In this document: positions 19,977 through 30,757 of the stretch, piece by piece
Layout: the number at the start of each line of letters is the position of its first letter
Numbering within the stretch: the stretch's first letter is position 1
Assembly: GCA_026393695.1 (NCBI GenBank)
Contig: JAPKZR010000076.1
Location: 1 to 32,452 of the forward strand
DNA from: Actinomycetota bacterium
Lineage (GTDB): Bacteria > Actinomycetota > Acidimicrobiia > Acidimicrobiales > Ilumatobacteraceae
Reading direction: 5' to 3'
DNA length: 32,452 nucleotides
The notes under the pieces: model-generated
What the model saw: only the letters and a program-made list of their open reading frames with translations
Told to the model about the DNA's origin: nothing
The model's database searches: none
Position numbers and translations under genes: made by a program

Positions 19977-20288
19977 ATGTACGCAGTAATCGCAACCGGC
20001 GGTAAGCAGGAACGTGTCGCAGAAGGCCAGCAATTGCAGGTCGAGCTACTCGGGGCTGAAGACGGCGCCGACGTCTCCTTCACTCCTGTTCTGTTCGTCG
20101 ACGGCGACTCAGTATTGGCTACACCTGCCGAGCTGAAAGGTGTCACCGTTACGGGCCGAGTCATCGGCACCGCAAAGGGACCCAAGATCGACGGCTTCAC
20201 CTACAAGCGCCGCACGAACCAGCGCAAGCGCTACGGGCACCGTCAAAAGTACACCGTCGTCGAAATCACATCGATCGCAAAGGGCTGA
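19977..20288 (+). CDS. rplU: 50S ribosomal protein L21
   Basis: MYAVIATGGKQERVAEGQQLQVELL...KRRTNQRKRYGHRQKYTVVEI. Confidence 0.97.
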   Translation: MYAVIATGGKQERVAEGQQLQVELLGAEDGADVSFTPVLFVDGDSVLATPAELKGVTVTGRVIGTAKGPKIDGFTYKRRTNQRKRYGHRQKYTVVEITSIAKG

Positions 20289-20291
20289 GCC

Positions 20292-20546
20292 ATGTCAAAG
20301 ACAAAAGGTGGCGGGTCTACTCGCAACGGTCGTGATTCCAATGCACAGCGCCTCGGCGTCAAGGCATTTGGTGGATCGTCCATCACAGCCGGAACCATCT
20401 TGATCCGCCAGCGCGGCACTCGGTTCCACCCAGGCATCAACGTGGGCATCGGCAAGGACGACACCTTGTTCGCTCTCAAGGCTGGCAACGTGCAGTTCGG
20501 CGAGCGCCGTGGCCGCCGTGTTATCAACGTGATTGTCCCTGAGTAA
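20292..20546 (+). CDS. rpmA: 50S ribosomal protein L27
   Basis: [48 protein letters not shown]. Confidence 0.97.
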   Translation: MSKTKGGGSTRNGRDSNAQRLGVKAFGGSSITAGTILIRQRGTRFHPGINVGIGKDDTLFALKAGNVQFGERRGRRVINVIVPE

Positions 20547-20570
20547 ATCAGTTCTTCACTGAGTTCTTTC

Positions 20571-20605
20571 TGACCCGGCCCTTGTGGCCGGGTTCAGTCT
20601 TTTTC
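20571..20605 (+). terminator. Rho-independent terminator after rpmA
   Basis: TGACCCGGCC-cttgt-GGCCGGGTtCA followed by GTCTTTTT. Confidence 0.88.
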
Positions 20606-20632
20606 GGCTCGACTTCGGTCGATCTCGGTCGA

Positions 20633-21802
20633 CTATTCGGCCATGCCCACGCCGTGCGGTAGCCGATCGGCGCTCCAACCCAGCAGCATCATCGCTTGGC
20701 GACAGGCAAATCGATCGGTCATGCCGCTCACGTAGCGAACTGCTGAGTGCAGGGCTTCGGCGCTGCCCGCCTGAATGCCGGCAACCGGCACGGCGCTGTG
20801 TTGATGGTCGATGTGGTGCTGGGTGTCGATATCGGCGAGCAGGTTGGGTCGATCGGCGTAATGCTCGACGAGGGCCTGCAGCAGGGCGATGACAGCCCTT
20901 GCCTGTGCTTGTGAGGCCGGCCGCAGGTACACGTGCTCGTAGTTGAATTGGCGAAACTCGCTGAGCGCTGCGGCGTAGTCGTTGACCATGCCGATGCGCC
21001 CTGTTTGCGCCGCAGCATCGGTCATTGCGTGCACGAACGCACCGAGTTGGCGCGAGCGGGTGGCGCCACAGCGGTCGCGAACTAACGCGGGCAACATGTC
21101 GGGTGCCACGATTCCGGCGGCTACTGCATCTTCGAAGTCGTGGCACACGTAGGCAATGCGATCGGCCCATGACACCACCTCGCCCTCGGGGGTTGCCGGC
21201 GCTGGCCGTGACCACGAATGATTACGGATGCCATCGAGGGTCTCGGAGCACAAGTTGAGCGAGGTTAAGGTGACATCGGCGCCCCACAGCGCATGGTCGT
21301 ATCCGCCAGGCACATAGGGCGATAGGGCGTCTTCGCTGGCGTGGCCGCCCGGGCCGTGACCGCAGTCGTGGCCGAGCGCGATGGCCTCAGTGAGCGCCAG
21401 GTTTAAGCCGAGGGCCCGCGAGATCGACACGGCCACCTGGGCCACTTCGAGCGCGTGGGTGAGGCGTGTGCGCTGGTGATCGTCGGGAAAGACGAACACT
21501 TGGGTCTTGCCGGCAAGGCGGCGAAACGACGAGGCGTGCAGAATGCGGTCGCGGTCGCGTTCGAAGCAGGTGCGATATGTGTCGACCGCTTCGTCGATGA
21601 CCCGATCGCCCGCGCCGCTGGCTCGGGTGGCGAGGCGTGCCATCGAGGCATCTTGGGATTCTTCGCTGCTGCGGCGATCGACGAGTTCGGTGCTGCCCGG
21701 CCCGGCCCACGAGTCACTATGGGCCAATTGGATGCCTGCGACCTGATGCCCAGACATCGTGGCGGCCCAGCGCTGAGCCCGTTCTTGCACCGATTCGTCC
21801 AT
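20633..21802 (-). CDS. dgt: dGTP triphosphohydrolase-like HD-domain dNTPase
   Basis: RDRDRILHASSFRRLAGKTQVF, RLTHALEVAQ, ALGHDCGHGPGGHASEDAL. Confidence 0.9.
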   Translation of the reverse strand: MDESVQERAQRWAATMSGHQVAGIQLAHSDSWAGPGSTELVDRRSSEESQDASMARLATRASGAGDRVIDEAVDTYRTCFERDRDRILHASSFRRLAGKTQVFVFPDDHQRTRLTHALEVAQVAVSISRALGLNLALTEAIALGHDCGHGPGGHASEDALSPYVPGGYDHALWGADVTLTSLNLCSETLDGIRNHSWSRPAPATPEGEVVSWADRIAYVCHDFEDAVAAGIVAPDMLPALVRDRCGATRSRQLGAFVHAMTDAAAQTGRIGMVNDYAAALSEFRQFNYEHVYLRPASQAQARAVIALLQALVEHYADRPNLLADIDTQHHIDHQHSAVPVAGIQAGSAEALHSAVRYVSGMTDRFACRQAMMLLGWSADRLPHGVGMAE

Positions 21803-21870
21803 GTCTCGCAGGATACGCGGTGCAATCGGCGACCACCGACTACTGCTGACAGATAGCCTGCATTTGCCCT

Positions 21871-23112
21871 ATGAGTGGATTTGTCGACGAAGCCCAACTA
21901 AATGTCCGCGGAGGCGATGGTGGTGCCGGCTGTGTGTCGTTCCGTCGCGAAGGTCCAGAGGCCATGGGTGGACCGAACGGTGGCGATGGAGGCAAGGGCG
22001 GCGATGTCTGGCTCGTAGCCACTCGCAACGTTGCTTCGCTGCTCGCGTTCCGTGATCATCCCCACCGTCGCGCCAAGGACGGCGTGCACGGAAAGGGCAA
22101 GGATCAACACGGTAAGCGCGGCGAAGGTATCGAGGTCATGGTTCCCGAGGGCACCATTGCTCGCGACATGTACACCGGCGAACTGCTCGCCGACCTCGTT
22201 CATCACGGCGACCGTTGGCTCGCTGCTGCTGGCGGTCGTGGCGGCCGTGGCAATGCCAAGTTCTGGTCAAACCGTCGTCGTGCCCCGAACTATGCCGAGC
22301 AGGGCGAGCATGGTGTCGATCAGTGGCTCAAGCTCGACCTCAAACTGATGGCCGATGTCGCCTTGGTGGGTTTCCCCAACGCTGGCAAGAGCACGCTCAT
22401 CAGCAGCATTAGCGCAGCAAAGCCGAAGATTGCGGCGTATCCGTTTACCACGCTCGAACCGCACCTCGGTGTTGTCAGCGTCGACAGCGACACCGAGTTC
22501 ATCGTCGCCGACATTCCCGGCCTCATCGAAGGCGCTAGCGAAGGACGTGGCCTCGGCCATCAGTTCCTGCGCCACATTGAGCGCGCCCGCGTGTTGTGCG
22601 TGTTGGTCGATCTCGAATCAGCCGATGGCGTGTCGCCAGCCGAGCAAGAGCGCATCTTGTTGGGCGAGCTTGGTAACTACGAGCCCGAACTACTCGAGCG
22701 TCCTCGCTTTGTCGTTGGCACCAAGAACGATGTCGGCTTCGAGACCGAGTGGGACGGCCTACGTATCAGTGCCATCACCACCGAGGGCCTACGGGTGCTC
22801 GTGGGCAAGTTGGCCGAGTTGGTCTCGAAGGTTCGCCACGAGCAGCCCGACCAAGAAGGCATTGTCATCATTCGTCCTGAGGTCGATGGTGCAGTTGTCG
22901 AGCGCATCGACGAGAACCAGTTCCGTGTTCGCGGCCGCAATGTTGAGCGCGTCGTTGCGTTGAACGACGTGACCACGCCAGAGGCACTGAACTGGATCGA
23001 CGAGCGGTTGAAGAAGCTTGGTGTCGATCGCCTGCTGAGCCGTGCCGGCGCTCAGGATGGAGACGTCGTGTGGATCGGTGAGTTCAGCTTCGAGTACGAG
23101 CCGGATCTGTAA
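21871..23112 (+). CDS. obg: GTPase Obg/CgtA with C-terminal OCT domain
   Basis: Gly-rich Obg fold (VRGGDGGAGCVSFRREGPEAMGGPNGGDGGKGGDVW), G1 GFPNAGKST, DIPGLIEGASEGRGLGHQFLRHIER. Confidence 0.97.
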   Translation: MSGFVDEAQLNVRGGDGGAGCVSFRREGPEAMGGPNGGDGGKGGDVWLVATRNVASLLAFRDHPHRRAKDGVHGKGKDQHGKRGEGIEVMVPEGTIARDMYTGELLADLVHHGDRWLAAAGGRGGRGNAKFWSNRRRAPNYAEQGEHGVDQWLKLDLKLMADVALVGFPNAGKSTLISSISAAKPKIAAYPFTTLEPHLGVVSVDSDTEFIVADIPGLIEGASEGRGLGHQFLRHIERARVLCVLVDLESADGVSPAEQERILLGELGNYEPELLERPRFVVGTKNDVGFETEWDGLRISAITTEGLRVLVGKLAELVSKVRHEQPDQEGIVIIRPEVDGAVVERIDENQFRVRGRNVERVVALNDVTTPEALNWIDERLKKLGVDRLLSRAGAQDGDVVWIGEFSFEYEPDL

Positions 23113-24201
23113 ATGCGGGTCGTCGCCAAAGTCGGAACATCGTCGCTCACCGATGCATCTGGTGTGATTCAGGTGCACGTGATCGCGTCGCTGTGCGATC
23201 AATTGGCAGCGCTTCGACAGCAGGGCCACGAAGTCATTTTGGTGAGTTCGGGCGCAATCGCAGCGGGTGTGGCGGCGTTGAGTCTTGAGGCACGGCCAAC
23301 CGATGTGTTGTCGTTGCAGGCCCTTGCTGCTGCTGGCCAGCCACGGCTGATGCAGGAGTACAACCAGCAGTTCGCTCGTCATGGTGTCGTTGCTGCGCAA
23401 GTGCTGTTGGTGCCCCACGACTTCGCCAACCGTCATCAGTATCTGCACGCCCGAGACACGCTGGTTCGTTTGCTCGAACTTGGTTGCGTTCCTATCGTGA
23501 ACGAAAATGACACTGTTGCCAGCGACGAGATTCGTTACGGCGACAACGATCGCATCGCGGCGCTTGTCGCTCACAACGTGAGCGCCGATGTGCTGGTCCT
23601 GCTCACCGACATGCCCGGCTTGTACACGGCCGATCCGCGTACGAATCCCGACGCCACGTTGATCAGCAACGTTGCCGCCGATGATCCTTTGCTCTCGGTC
23701 TCGGCTGGCTCAACAGGCACCAATCGTGGCAGTGGTGGCATGGCTTCAAAGCTGGGTGCGGCGCGCCTCGCGAGTTGGTCAGGCGTGCGCGCGGTCATCG
23801 CCGAAGCGTTGCGTCCAAATGTGTTGGTCGATGCTGTTGCGGGCGTCTCGGTGGGCACCACCTTTGAGCCCAGCGATCGACGCTTGCCTGCGCGCAAGCT
23901 ATGGATTGGTTTCGCCAGTCAGGTCGATGGCTCGGTCACGGTCGATGGCGGGGCGGCGAGAGCATTGGTCGAGCGAGGCACTTCGTTGTTGCCGGCAGGA
24001 GTCACCGCGGTTGATGGTGATTTCGAAGAGGGTTCCACCATCGAAGTGCGTGATGCCGAAGGCATTGTGTTCGCCCGTGGCATGGCTGCGGTTTCGTCGG
24101 CCGTGGTGCGCGTGAATGCTGGGCGAAGCACTCGCGATCTTGCCCCGCAGATTGCTCACGAAGTGATTCATCGCGACGATCTGGTGCTGTTGCCTCGCTG
24201 A
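23113..24201 (+). CDS. proB: Glutamate 5-kinase with PUA domain
   Basis: VAKVGTSSLTD, VSSGAIAAG, ENDTVASDEIRYGDNDRIAALVA; directly abuts the obg stop codon. Confidence 0.96.
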   Translation: MRVVAKVGTSSLTDASGVIQVHVIASLCDQLAALRQQGHEVILVSSGAIAAGVAALSLEARPTDVLSLQALAAAGQPRLMQEYNQQFARHGVVAAQVLLVPHDFANRHQYLHARDTLVRLLELGCVPIVNENDTVASDEIRYGDNDRIAALVAHNVSADVLVLLTDMPGLYTADPRTNPDATLISNVAADDPLLSVSAGSTGTNRGSGGMASKLGAARLASWSGVRAVIAEALRPNVLVDAVAGVSVGTTFEPSDRRLPARKLWIGFASQVDGSVTVDGGAARALVERGTSLLPAGVTAVDGDFEEGSTIEVRDAEGIVFARGMAAVSSAVVRVNAGRSTRDLAPQIAHEVIHRDDLVLLPR

Positions 24202-24246
24202 GCTGAGCTGCGTGAGTTGCGTGCGCCGGCCGCCGACTGTGGTCGC

Positions 24247-25827
24247 TTAGACCTCGCTGTGGCGGCGGCGGAGCAAGCGGTCGCTGATCAACGTGAGTTC
24301 GGGCGCCTTCAACAGGGTCAACACGGCCACGTACACGCCGGCGCCGATGATGGTGCCCAGCAGCGCTCGCGGTATCGCTCCGTCGCCAGCATTGGTGCCC
24401 ACGTGGCGAGCGAACAACCACACGACCTCGCCCATGATCGCTGAGGCCAACAACATGCGCCCCATGCTTTCGTAAATGGGGCGCAGTTCGAATCCAGGCA
24501 CCTTGTAGCTCAGCACCAAGAGCGCAACGACAGCACTGGCCAAGTAGGCAATGCCAAACGACAGTCCGAGGCCGAGCACTCCATAGCGGCCAACGAGTAT
24601 CCATGCGAGCACGATGTTGAGCGCGTTCTCGCCGAGGTTGATGATGAACGGCGTGCGCGCGTCTTGATGGGCATAGAAGCCGCGCAACACAAAGAGGTAC
24701 ACGCTGAACCCCACGAGACCGACGGCGAATCCGCCGAGCGCCCGGCTGGTGTTGAGCGCCTGCAGCGCATTGAGGCGGCCGTGTTGCAGGATGCCGCCGA
24801 TGATCGAGCGGCGCAGAACGAATAAGCCAATACCGGCGGGCAAGGTGAGCAATGCCACCATGCGGATGCCGAGCGACGTGCGATCGATGAACGCTGCTTT
24901 GTCGCCGCGGGTCACAAAGCGAGAGAGTTCGGGCACGAAGGTGGTTGCGATTGATACTGCCAGCAAGCCGTGGGGGAGCACGAAGAAGGTGAAGGCTGCG
25001 GTGTACGCCGCCTGTTGGCCTTCGCCCGAACCGAGGGCGAGGTTCTTCACGACCACGATGGAGACCTGGTTGGCAATTGCGTAGCCAAGGGTCCATCCCG
25101 AGAGCTGCACGAGTTTGCGTACCGCCGGATGGCGGAAGTTGGCGTTGAAGCGCAGTGGCACATGCGCCTTCTTCAGCGCCGGCAGCAACGCGATTGCCAT
25201 CACCGCGATGCCGGTGGTAGCGCCGAAGCCGAGCATCAGCCGCAGGCTGGTGTTCGATAACACCTCGCCGAGTTCGATGTCTTTGTGGCCAACCACGCCA
25301 GGAATGAGCAACAGGCTCACGATGATGACCAGATTCGAGAGCACCGGTGACCACGCTGCGGCAAAGAAGCGTCGGCGCGCATTGAGCAACGCAGCGCCAA
25401 GTGCCGACAGGCCGTAGAAGAAGATCTGGATCAAAAAGATGCGGGCGAGCGACGAGCCGACATCGCGGTACTGCGTGGCGTTGATGGTGCTCGGAGGATT
25501 GAACGAGAACAGGTGAAAGATCCACGGCGCAGCGACGAATGCGACTGCGGTGATTGCGGTGAGTGCCAACACGGCCACGGTCACCACAGCGGTGGTGGCT
25601 TCGTCGTCTTCTTGTTCGGCGTGTTTGGTGAACAGCGGCACGAGGCTCGCCGACAGAATGCCGCCGAGCAAGAGCTCGTAGATCGCGTTGGGGCTGTTGT
25701 TGGCGCCGTCGTATGCGTCGGCCAATGCGGTTTGTCCGATGATGATGCTGAAAACGACAATGCGAATCAACCCGGTCAGCCGGGACAATGCTGTGCCCAA
25801 CGTGACGACGACGTTGGATCGCAACAT
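24247..25827 (-). CDS. murJ: MurJ/MviN-family lipid II flippase
   Basis: MLRSNVVVTLGTALSRLTGLIRIVVF..., multiple TM helices, ANNSPNAIYELLLGGILSASLVPLF. ATG 25827 chosen; in-frame extension to 25947 possible. Confidence 0.92.
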   Translation of the reverse strand: MLRSNVVVTLGTALSRLTGLIRIVVFSIIIGQTALADAYDGANNSPNAIYELLLGGILSASLVPLFTKHAEQEDDEATTAVVTVAVLALTAITAVAFVAAPWIFHLFSFNPPSTINATQYRDVGSSLARIFLIQIFFYGLSALGAALLNARRRFFAAAWSPVLSNLVIIVSLLLIPGVVGHKDIELGEVLSNTSLRLMLGFGATTGIAVMAIALLPALKKAHVPLRFNANFRHPAVRKLVQLSGWTLGYAIANQVSIVVVKNLALGSGEGQQAAYTAAFTFFVLPHGLLAVSIATTFVPELSRFVTRGDKAAFIDRTSLGIRMVALLTLPAGIGLFVLRRSIIGGILQHGRLNALQALNTSRALGGFAVGLVGFSVYLFVLRGFYAHQDARTPFIINLGENALNIVLAWILVGRYGVLGLGLSFGIAYLASAVVALLVLSYKVPGFELRPIYESMGRMLLASAIMGEVVWLFARHVGTNAGDGAIPRALLGTIIGAGVYVAVLTLLKAPELTLISDRLLRRRHSEV

Positions 25828-25937
25828 ACCTCGTCCCCCGAGCGCGTCGTTGTTCACCTGCGCATAGTACGGCTTTAGTAACGAAGGTGTAACTCGATTG
25901 AGGCGCCGACGAACCGTGCGGTTAGGGTGCGATCCGT

Positions 25938-26810
25938 ATGGGAACACGCTTTGAATCTGTTCAGTCGGTACGCGAAGGGCTTCGCGCCGAGAATTACCTT
26001 GCTGACGAAGGGATCGCCGGTGTCGTATTCCTGGCCGATCGTCTCGGTAAACCAGTTCTTGTTGAGGGCCCAGCAGGCACCGGTAAGACCCAGTTGGCCA
26101 AGAGCGTCGCCGAGATGCTTGGCGCTCGCTTGATCCGTTTGCAGTGCTACGAAGGCCTCGACGAGTCGAAGGCCCTCTACGAGTGGAACTACAAAAAGCA
26201 GCTGCTGCGCATTCAGGCCGACAAGAGCAGTGACTCGTGGAGCGATGTGCACGACGACATCTTCTCCGACGAGTTCTTGTTGACCCGCCCGTTGCTTGAG
26301 GCCATCACCGCCGAAGATCCAGTGGTGTTGCTCATCGACGAAGTCGACCGTGTCGAGGTTGAGACCGAGGCGTTGTTGCTCGAAATCCTTTCCGAGTATC
26401 AGGTGAGTATCCCCGAGTTGGGCACCATCACGGCCAAGCAGATTCCGCTCGTGTTCCTCACGTCGAACAACACTCGCGAACTGTCCGAGGCGCTCAAGCG
26501 CCGTTGCTTGTTCTTGCATGTCGACTACCCAGAGCTCGAGCGTGAGAAGCAGATCGTGATGACTCGCGTTCCTGACGTCACCGAGAACATGGCCGATCAG
26601 ATTGCGCGCATTGTGCGCAGCCTGCGTCAACTCGATCTGAAGAAGGCGCCAAGCGTCAGCGAAACCATCGACTGGGCGCGCACGCTGGTGCTGCTCGGTG
26701 TGCAAAACATCGATGCGCAACAGGCCAAAGAGACCTTGCACGTTCTGCTCAAGTACCAGACCGACATTGCCAAGGCCGCCAAAGAGTTGTCCGTCGAAGC
26801 CAAGAAGTAG
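25938..26810 (+). CDS. MoxR-family AAA+ ATPase
   Basis: PVLVEGPAGTGKTQLAKSVAEMLG, LLIDEVDRVEVETEALLLEILSEYQVSIPELG, FLTSNNTRELSEALKRRC. Confidence 0.94.
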   Translation: MGTRFESVQSVREGLRAENYLADEGIAGVVFLADRLGKPVLVEGPAGTGKTQLAKSVAEMLGARLIRLQCYEGLDESKALYEWNYKKQLLRIQADKSSDSWSDVHDDIFSDEFLLTRPLLEAITAEDPVVLLIDEVDRVEVETEALLLEILSEYQVSIPELGTITAKQIPLVFLTSNNTRELSEALKRRCLFLHVDYPELEREKQIVMTRVPDVTENMADQIARIVRSLRQLDLKKAPSVSETIDWARTLVLLGVQNIDAQQAKETLHVLLKYQTDIAKAAKELSVEAKK

Positions 26811-26834
26811 TGGGCGCGTACAAGGCCTCGTCTC

Positions 26835-28277
26835 ATGATTGATCTTCTCGCCGGCTTCGTCGTAGAGCTTCGCAACGCGGGCATACCTGTTTCGCTGACC
26901 GAGAACCTCGACGCGATGGAGGCCATCCAGCACATCCCGATCGAGGACCGAGACGCGTTTAAGTACGCGCTCGGCGCCACGATGGTGAAGAACAACAGCC
27001 ATTGGCGCGCGTTCGAAACCGTGTTCGAGGTGTACTTCAGCCTTCGCGGACCCGAGTACAAACTCGTCGATGGCGACGAGAGCGAACTCGACGAGATGTG
27101 GCGCGAGATGCAAGAGCAGCAGCAGGGCCAAGGCGAAGGCAAGGGCGCTGGTGGTGGCGGTATGGAGGCGTTGACGCCCGAAGAGATGATGAATCTCCTC
27201 ATGAAGGCGTTGATGAAGGGTGATCAGGGCATGATGCGTGCCTTGGCCAAGCAGTCAGTGCAGCGTTTTGCTGGCATGGAGCCCGGCCGCCCAGTGGGTG
27301 GCACGTATTACCTGTATCGCACGCTTCGTAATCTCGATCTCGAAGGCATGCTCGAAAAGCTGATGGAGGCGAGTCGTCAAGAAGTTGGCGGCGAACTCAC
27401 CCCACTGGAAGAGCGCCTCGAGAAAGACGAATACGACAGCCGCATCGATCAATTCAAGAAAGAGATCGAAGCCGAGATCCGTCGTCGCCTCGTTGCCGAT
27501 CGTGGGGCCGAGGCAATGGCCAAGACCCTGCGTAAGCCGTTGCCCGAAGACGTCGAGTTCATGCATGCGTCACGCGACGAAATGCAGAACCTGAAGAAGT
27601 CGCTCTACCCGCTCACCCGCAAACTGGCCGCACGGTTGGCGCGCAAGCGTCGCCATGGTCGCAAGGGTCCGCTCGACTTCCGCAACACCGTTCGTCACTC
27701 GCTGTCGTACGGCGGCGTTCCGGCCGATCCCAAGTTCAAGTACCCACGTCCGGCCAAGCCCGAACTCATGGTGATTGCCGACATCAGCGGTTCGGTTGCG
27801 GCATTTGCTCGCTTCACGCTGATGCTGGTCTATGCAATCCAGGGGCAGTTCAGCAAGGTTCGCTCGTTTGTGTTTATCGACGGCCTCGATGAGGTAACCG
27901 AATACTTCAAGGGTGTCGAAGACATCAGCGAAGCAATTCATCGGGTGAACACCGAGGCCGATGTGGTCTGGGTCGATGGTCACAGCGACTACGGCCACGC
28001 GTTCGAAGTGTTCTGGGACAAGTACGGCAAAGACGTTGGCCCCAAGACAACGGTGCTGTTGCTCGGCGATGCTCGCAACAACTATCACGCCAGTCAGGCG
28101 TGGGTCGTGAAGAACATCCGCCAGAAGGCCCGCCATGTCTATTGGCTGAACCCCGAGCCACGCAGTTACTGGAACACCGGCGACTCAATCGTGGGCGACT
28201 ACGGAACTCACACCGACGGCGTATACGAGTGTCGCAACTTGCGTCAGCTCGAAGCCTTCGTCGAAAAGCTCGCCTAA
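26835..28277 (+). CDS. VWA-domain CoxE-like protein, partner of MoxR ATPase
   Basis: LMVIADISGSVAAFARFTLMLVYAIQGQF (MIDAS DxSxS); N-terminal VVELRNAGIPVSLTENLDAMEA typical of CoxE-like proteins; follows moxR. Confidence 0.9.
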   Translation: MIDLLAGFVVELRNAGIPVSLTENLDAMEAIQHIPIEDRDAFKYALGATMVKNNSHWRAFETVFEVYFSLRGPEYKLVDGDESELDEMWREMQEQQQGQGEGKGAGGGGMEALTPEEMMNLLMKALMKGDQGMMRALAKQSVQRFAGMEPGRPVGGTYYLYRTLRNLDLEGMLEKLMEASRQEVGGELTPLEERLEKDEYDSRIDQFKKEIEAEIRRRLVADRGAEAMAKTLRKPLPEDVEFMHASRDEMQNLKKSLYPLTRKLAARLARKRRHGRKGPLDFRNTVRHSLSYGGVPADPKFKYPRPAKPELMVIADISGSVAAFARFTLMLVYAIQGQFSKVRSFVFIDGLDEVTEYFKGVEDISEAIHRVNTEADVVWVDGHSDYGHAFEVFWDKYGKDVGPKTTVLLLGDARNNYHASQAWVVKNIRQKARHVYWLNPEPRSYWNTGDSIVGDYGTHTDGVYECRNLRQLEAFVEKLA

Positions 28278-28291
28278 GCCCCGCGTCGGCG

Positions 28292-28320
28292 TCCCACGTT
28301 TGTCGCCCTCCCACGTTTGT
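28292..28320. repeat. 12-bp direct repeat TCCCACGTTTGT x2, 17-bp period
   Basis: 28292-28303 and 28309-28320 identical. Confidence 0.9.
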
Positions 28321-28363
28321 TGAAGACTATTGGTCGACCCTCGACCAACTGCCTTCAACAAAC
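28315..28363. repeat. Nested perfect inverted repeat (possible bidirectional terminator or mobile/repetitive palindrome)
   Basis: GTTTGTTGAAG-ACTA-TTGGTCGA-CCC-TCGACCAA-CTGC-CTTCAACAAAC; 11-bp and 8-bp perfect arms. Confidence 0.9.
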
Positions 28364-28430
28364 CGAGAAACCGGGGGGAACCTGGGGGACTCCGGAGTGT
28401 TGAAGGCGGTGGCGATGTTGTGGGCGGGCG

Positions 28431-29993
<1,563 letters not shown>

Positions 29994-30097
29994 TTAGGTG
30001 CAATGCCGGTTCGGGTCGTCGGGATTGAACGAAAAGTCAGGCGGCGGGCCCGCCGGACTGTCTGGCCGGACCGCAGCATGCGTATTCTGAGAGGCCT

Positions 30098-30748
30098 GTG
30101 ACCCGCCTCATCATGATTCGCCACGGTGAATCGAACACAACTGTCGCTCGCCGCATCGGGGGCTTTCGAACGTGTTCGGGGCTGTCGCCGCTGGGCCGTG
30201 AGCAATCCGAACGTCTACGCGACCGACTCGCCGCCACCGCAGAGATTTCTGCCGATGTGCTCGTGAGCAGTCAGTTCCCGAGGGCTCGAGAAACTGCCGA
30301 GATCATCGCTCCGGCGTTTGGCAATATCGATATCGACATCGTCGAGGGCTTTGGCGAGCATGATCCCGGCGAGGTGTGCGACGGCATGACCTTCGACGAA
30401 TACGTAGCGCGCTACGGACGTCACGATCATGAGACAGACCCGTTCAGCGTGGGCTTTCCGGGTGGCGAGACATTGGCGGCGTTTCAGCTACGTGTGGGCG
30501 AGGCAATCTCGCAAACCCTGCGCGCTAACGAGGGCAAGACCATCGTGGTTGCATGCCACGGCGGCGTGATCGACGCGGCCCTTCGCCAAGCGCTTCGCAC
30601 CGCTCAGTTGGGTGTGTTCGAAATCAACACGTTGAATACTTCGATCACCGAGATGCAGCTCGTGAAGCCTGGCCGGTGGCGCCTTGTTCGCTACAACGAT
30701 CACGCTCACCTTGCTGGGTTGCCAAGAGAGACTGCTCGGCAGCCCTAG
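30098..30748 (+). CDS. Histidine phosphatase (phosphoglycerate mutase-like) family protein
   Basis: MTRLIMIRHGESNTTVARRIGG...LSPLGREQSERL...SSQFPRARETAEII...VACHGGVIDAAL. Confidence 0.93.
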   Translation: MTRLIMIRHGESNTTVARRIGGFRTCSGLSPLGREQSERLRDRLAATAEISADVLVSSQFPRARETAEIIAPAFGNIDIDIVEGFGEHDPGEVCDGMTFDEYVARYGRHDHETDPFSVGFPGGETLAAFQLRVGEAISQTLRANEGKTIVVACHGGVIDAALRQALRTAQLGVFEINTLNTSITEMQLVKPGRWRLVRYNDHAHLAGLPRETARQP

Positions 30749-30757
30749 ATTACGGGC

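Noticed and set aside
24002-25525. 507-aa minus-strand ORF overlapping murJ and the proB 3' end
   Set aside because: Shadow ORF in high-GC DNA; Arg/His-rich low-quality composition while murJ in another frame has clear family motifs.
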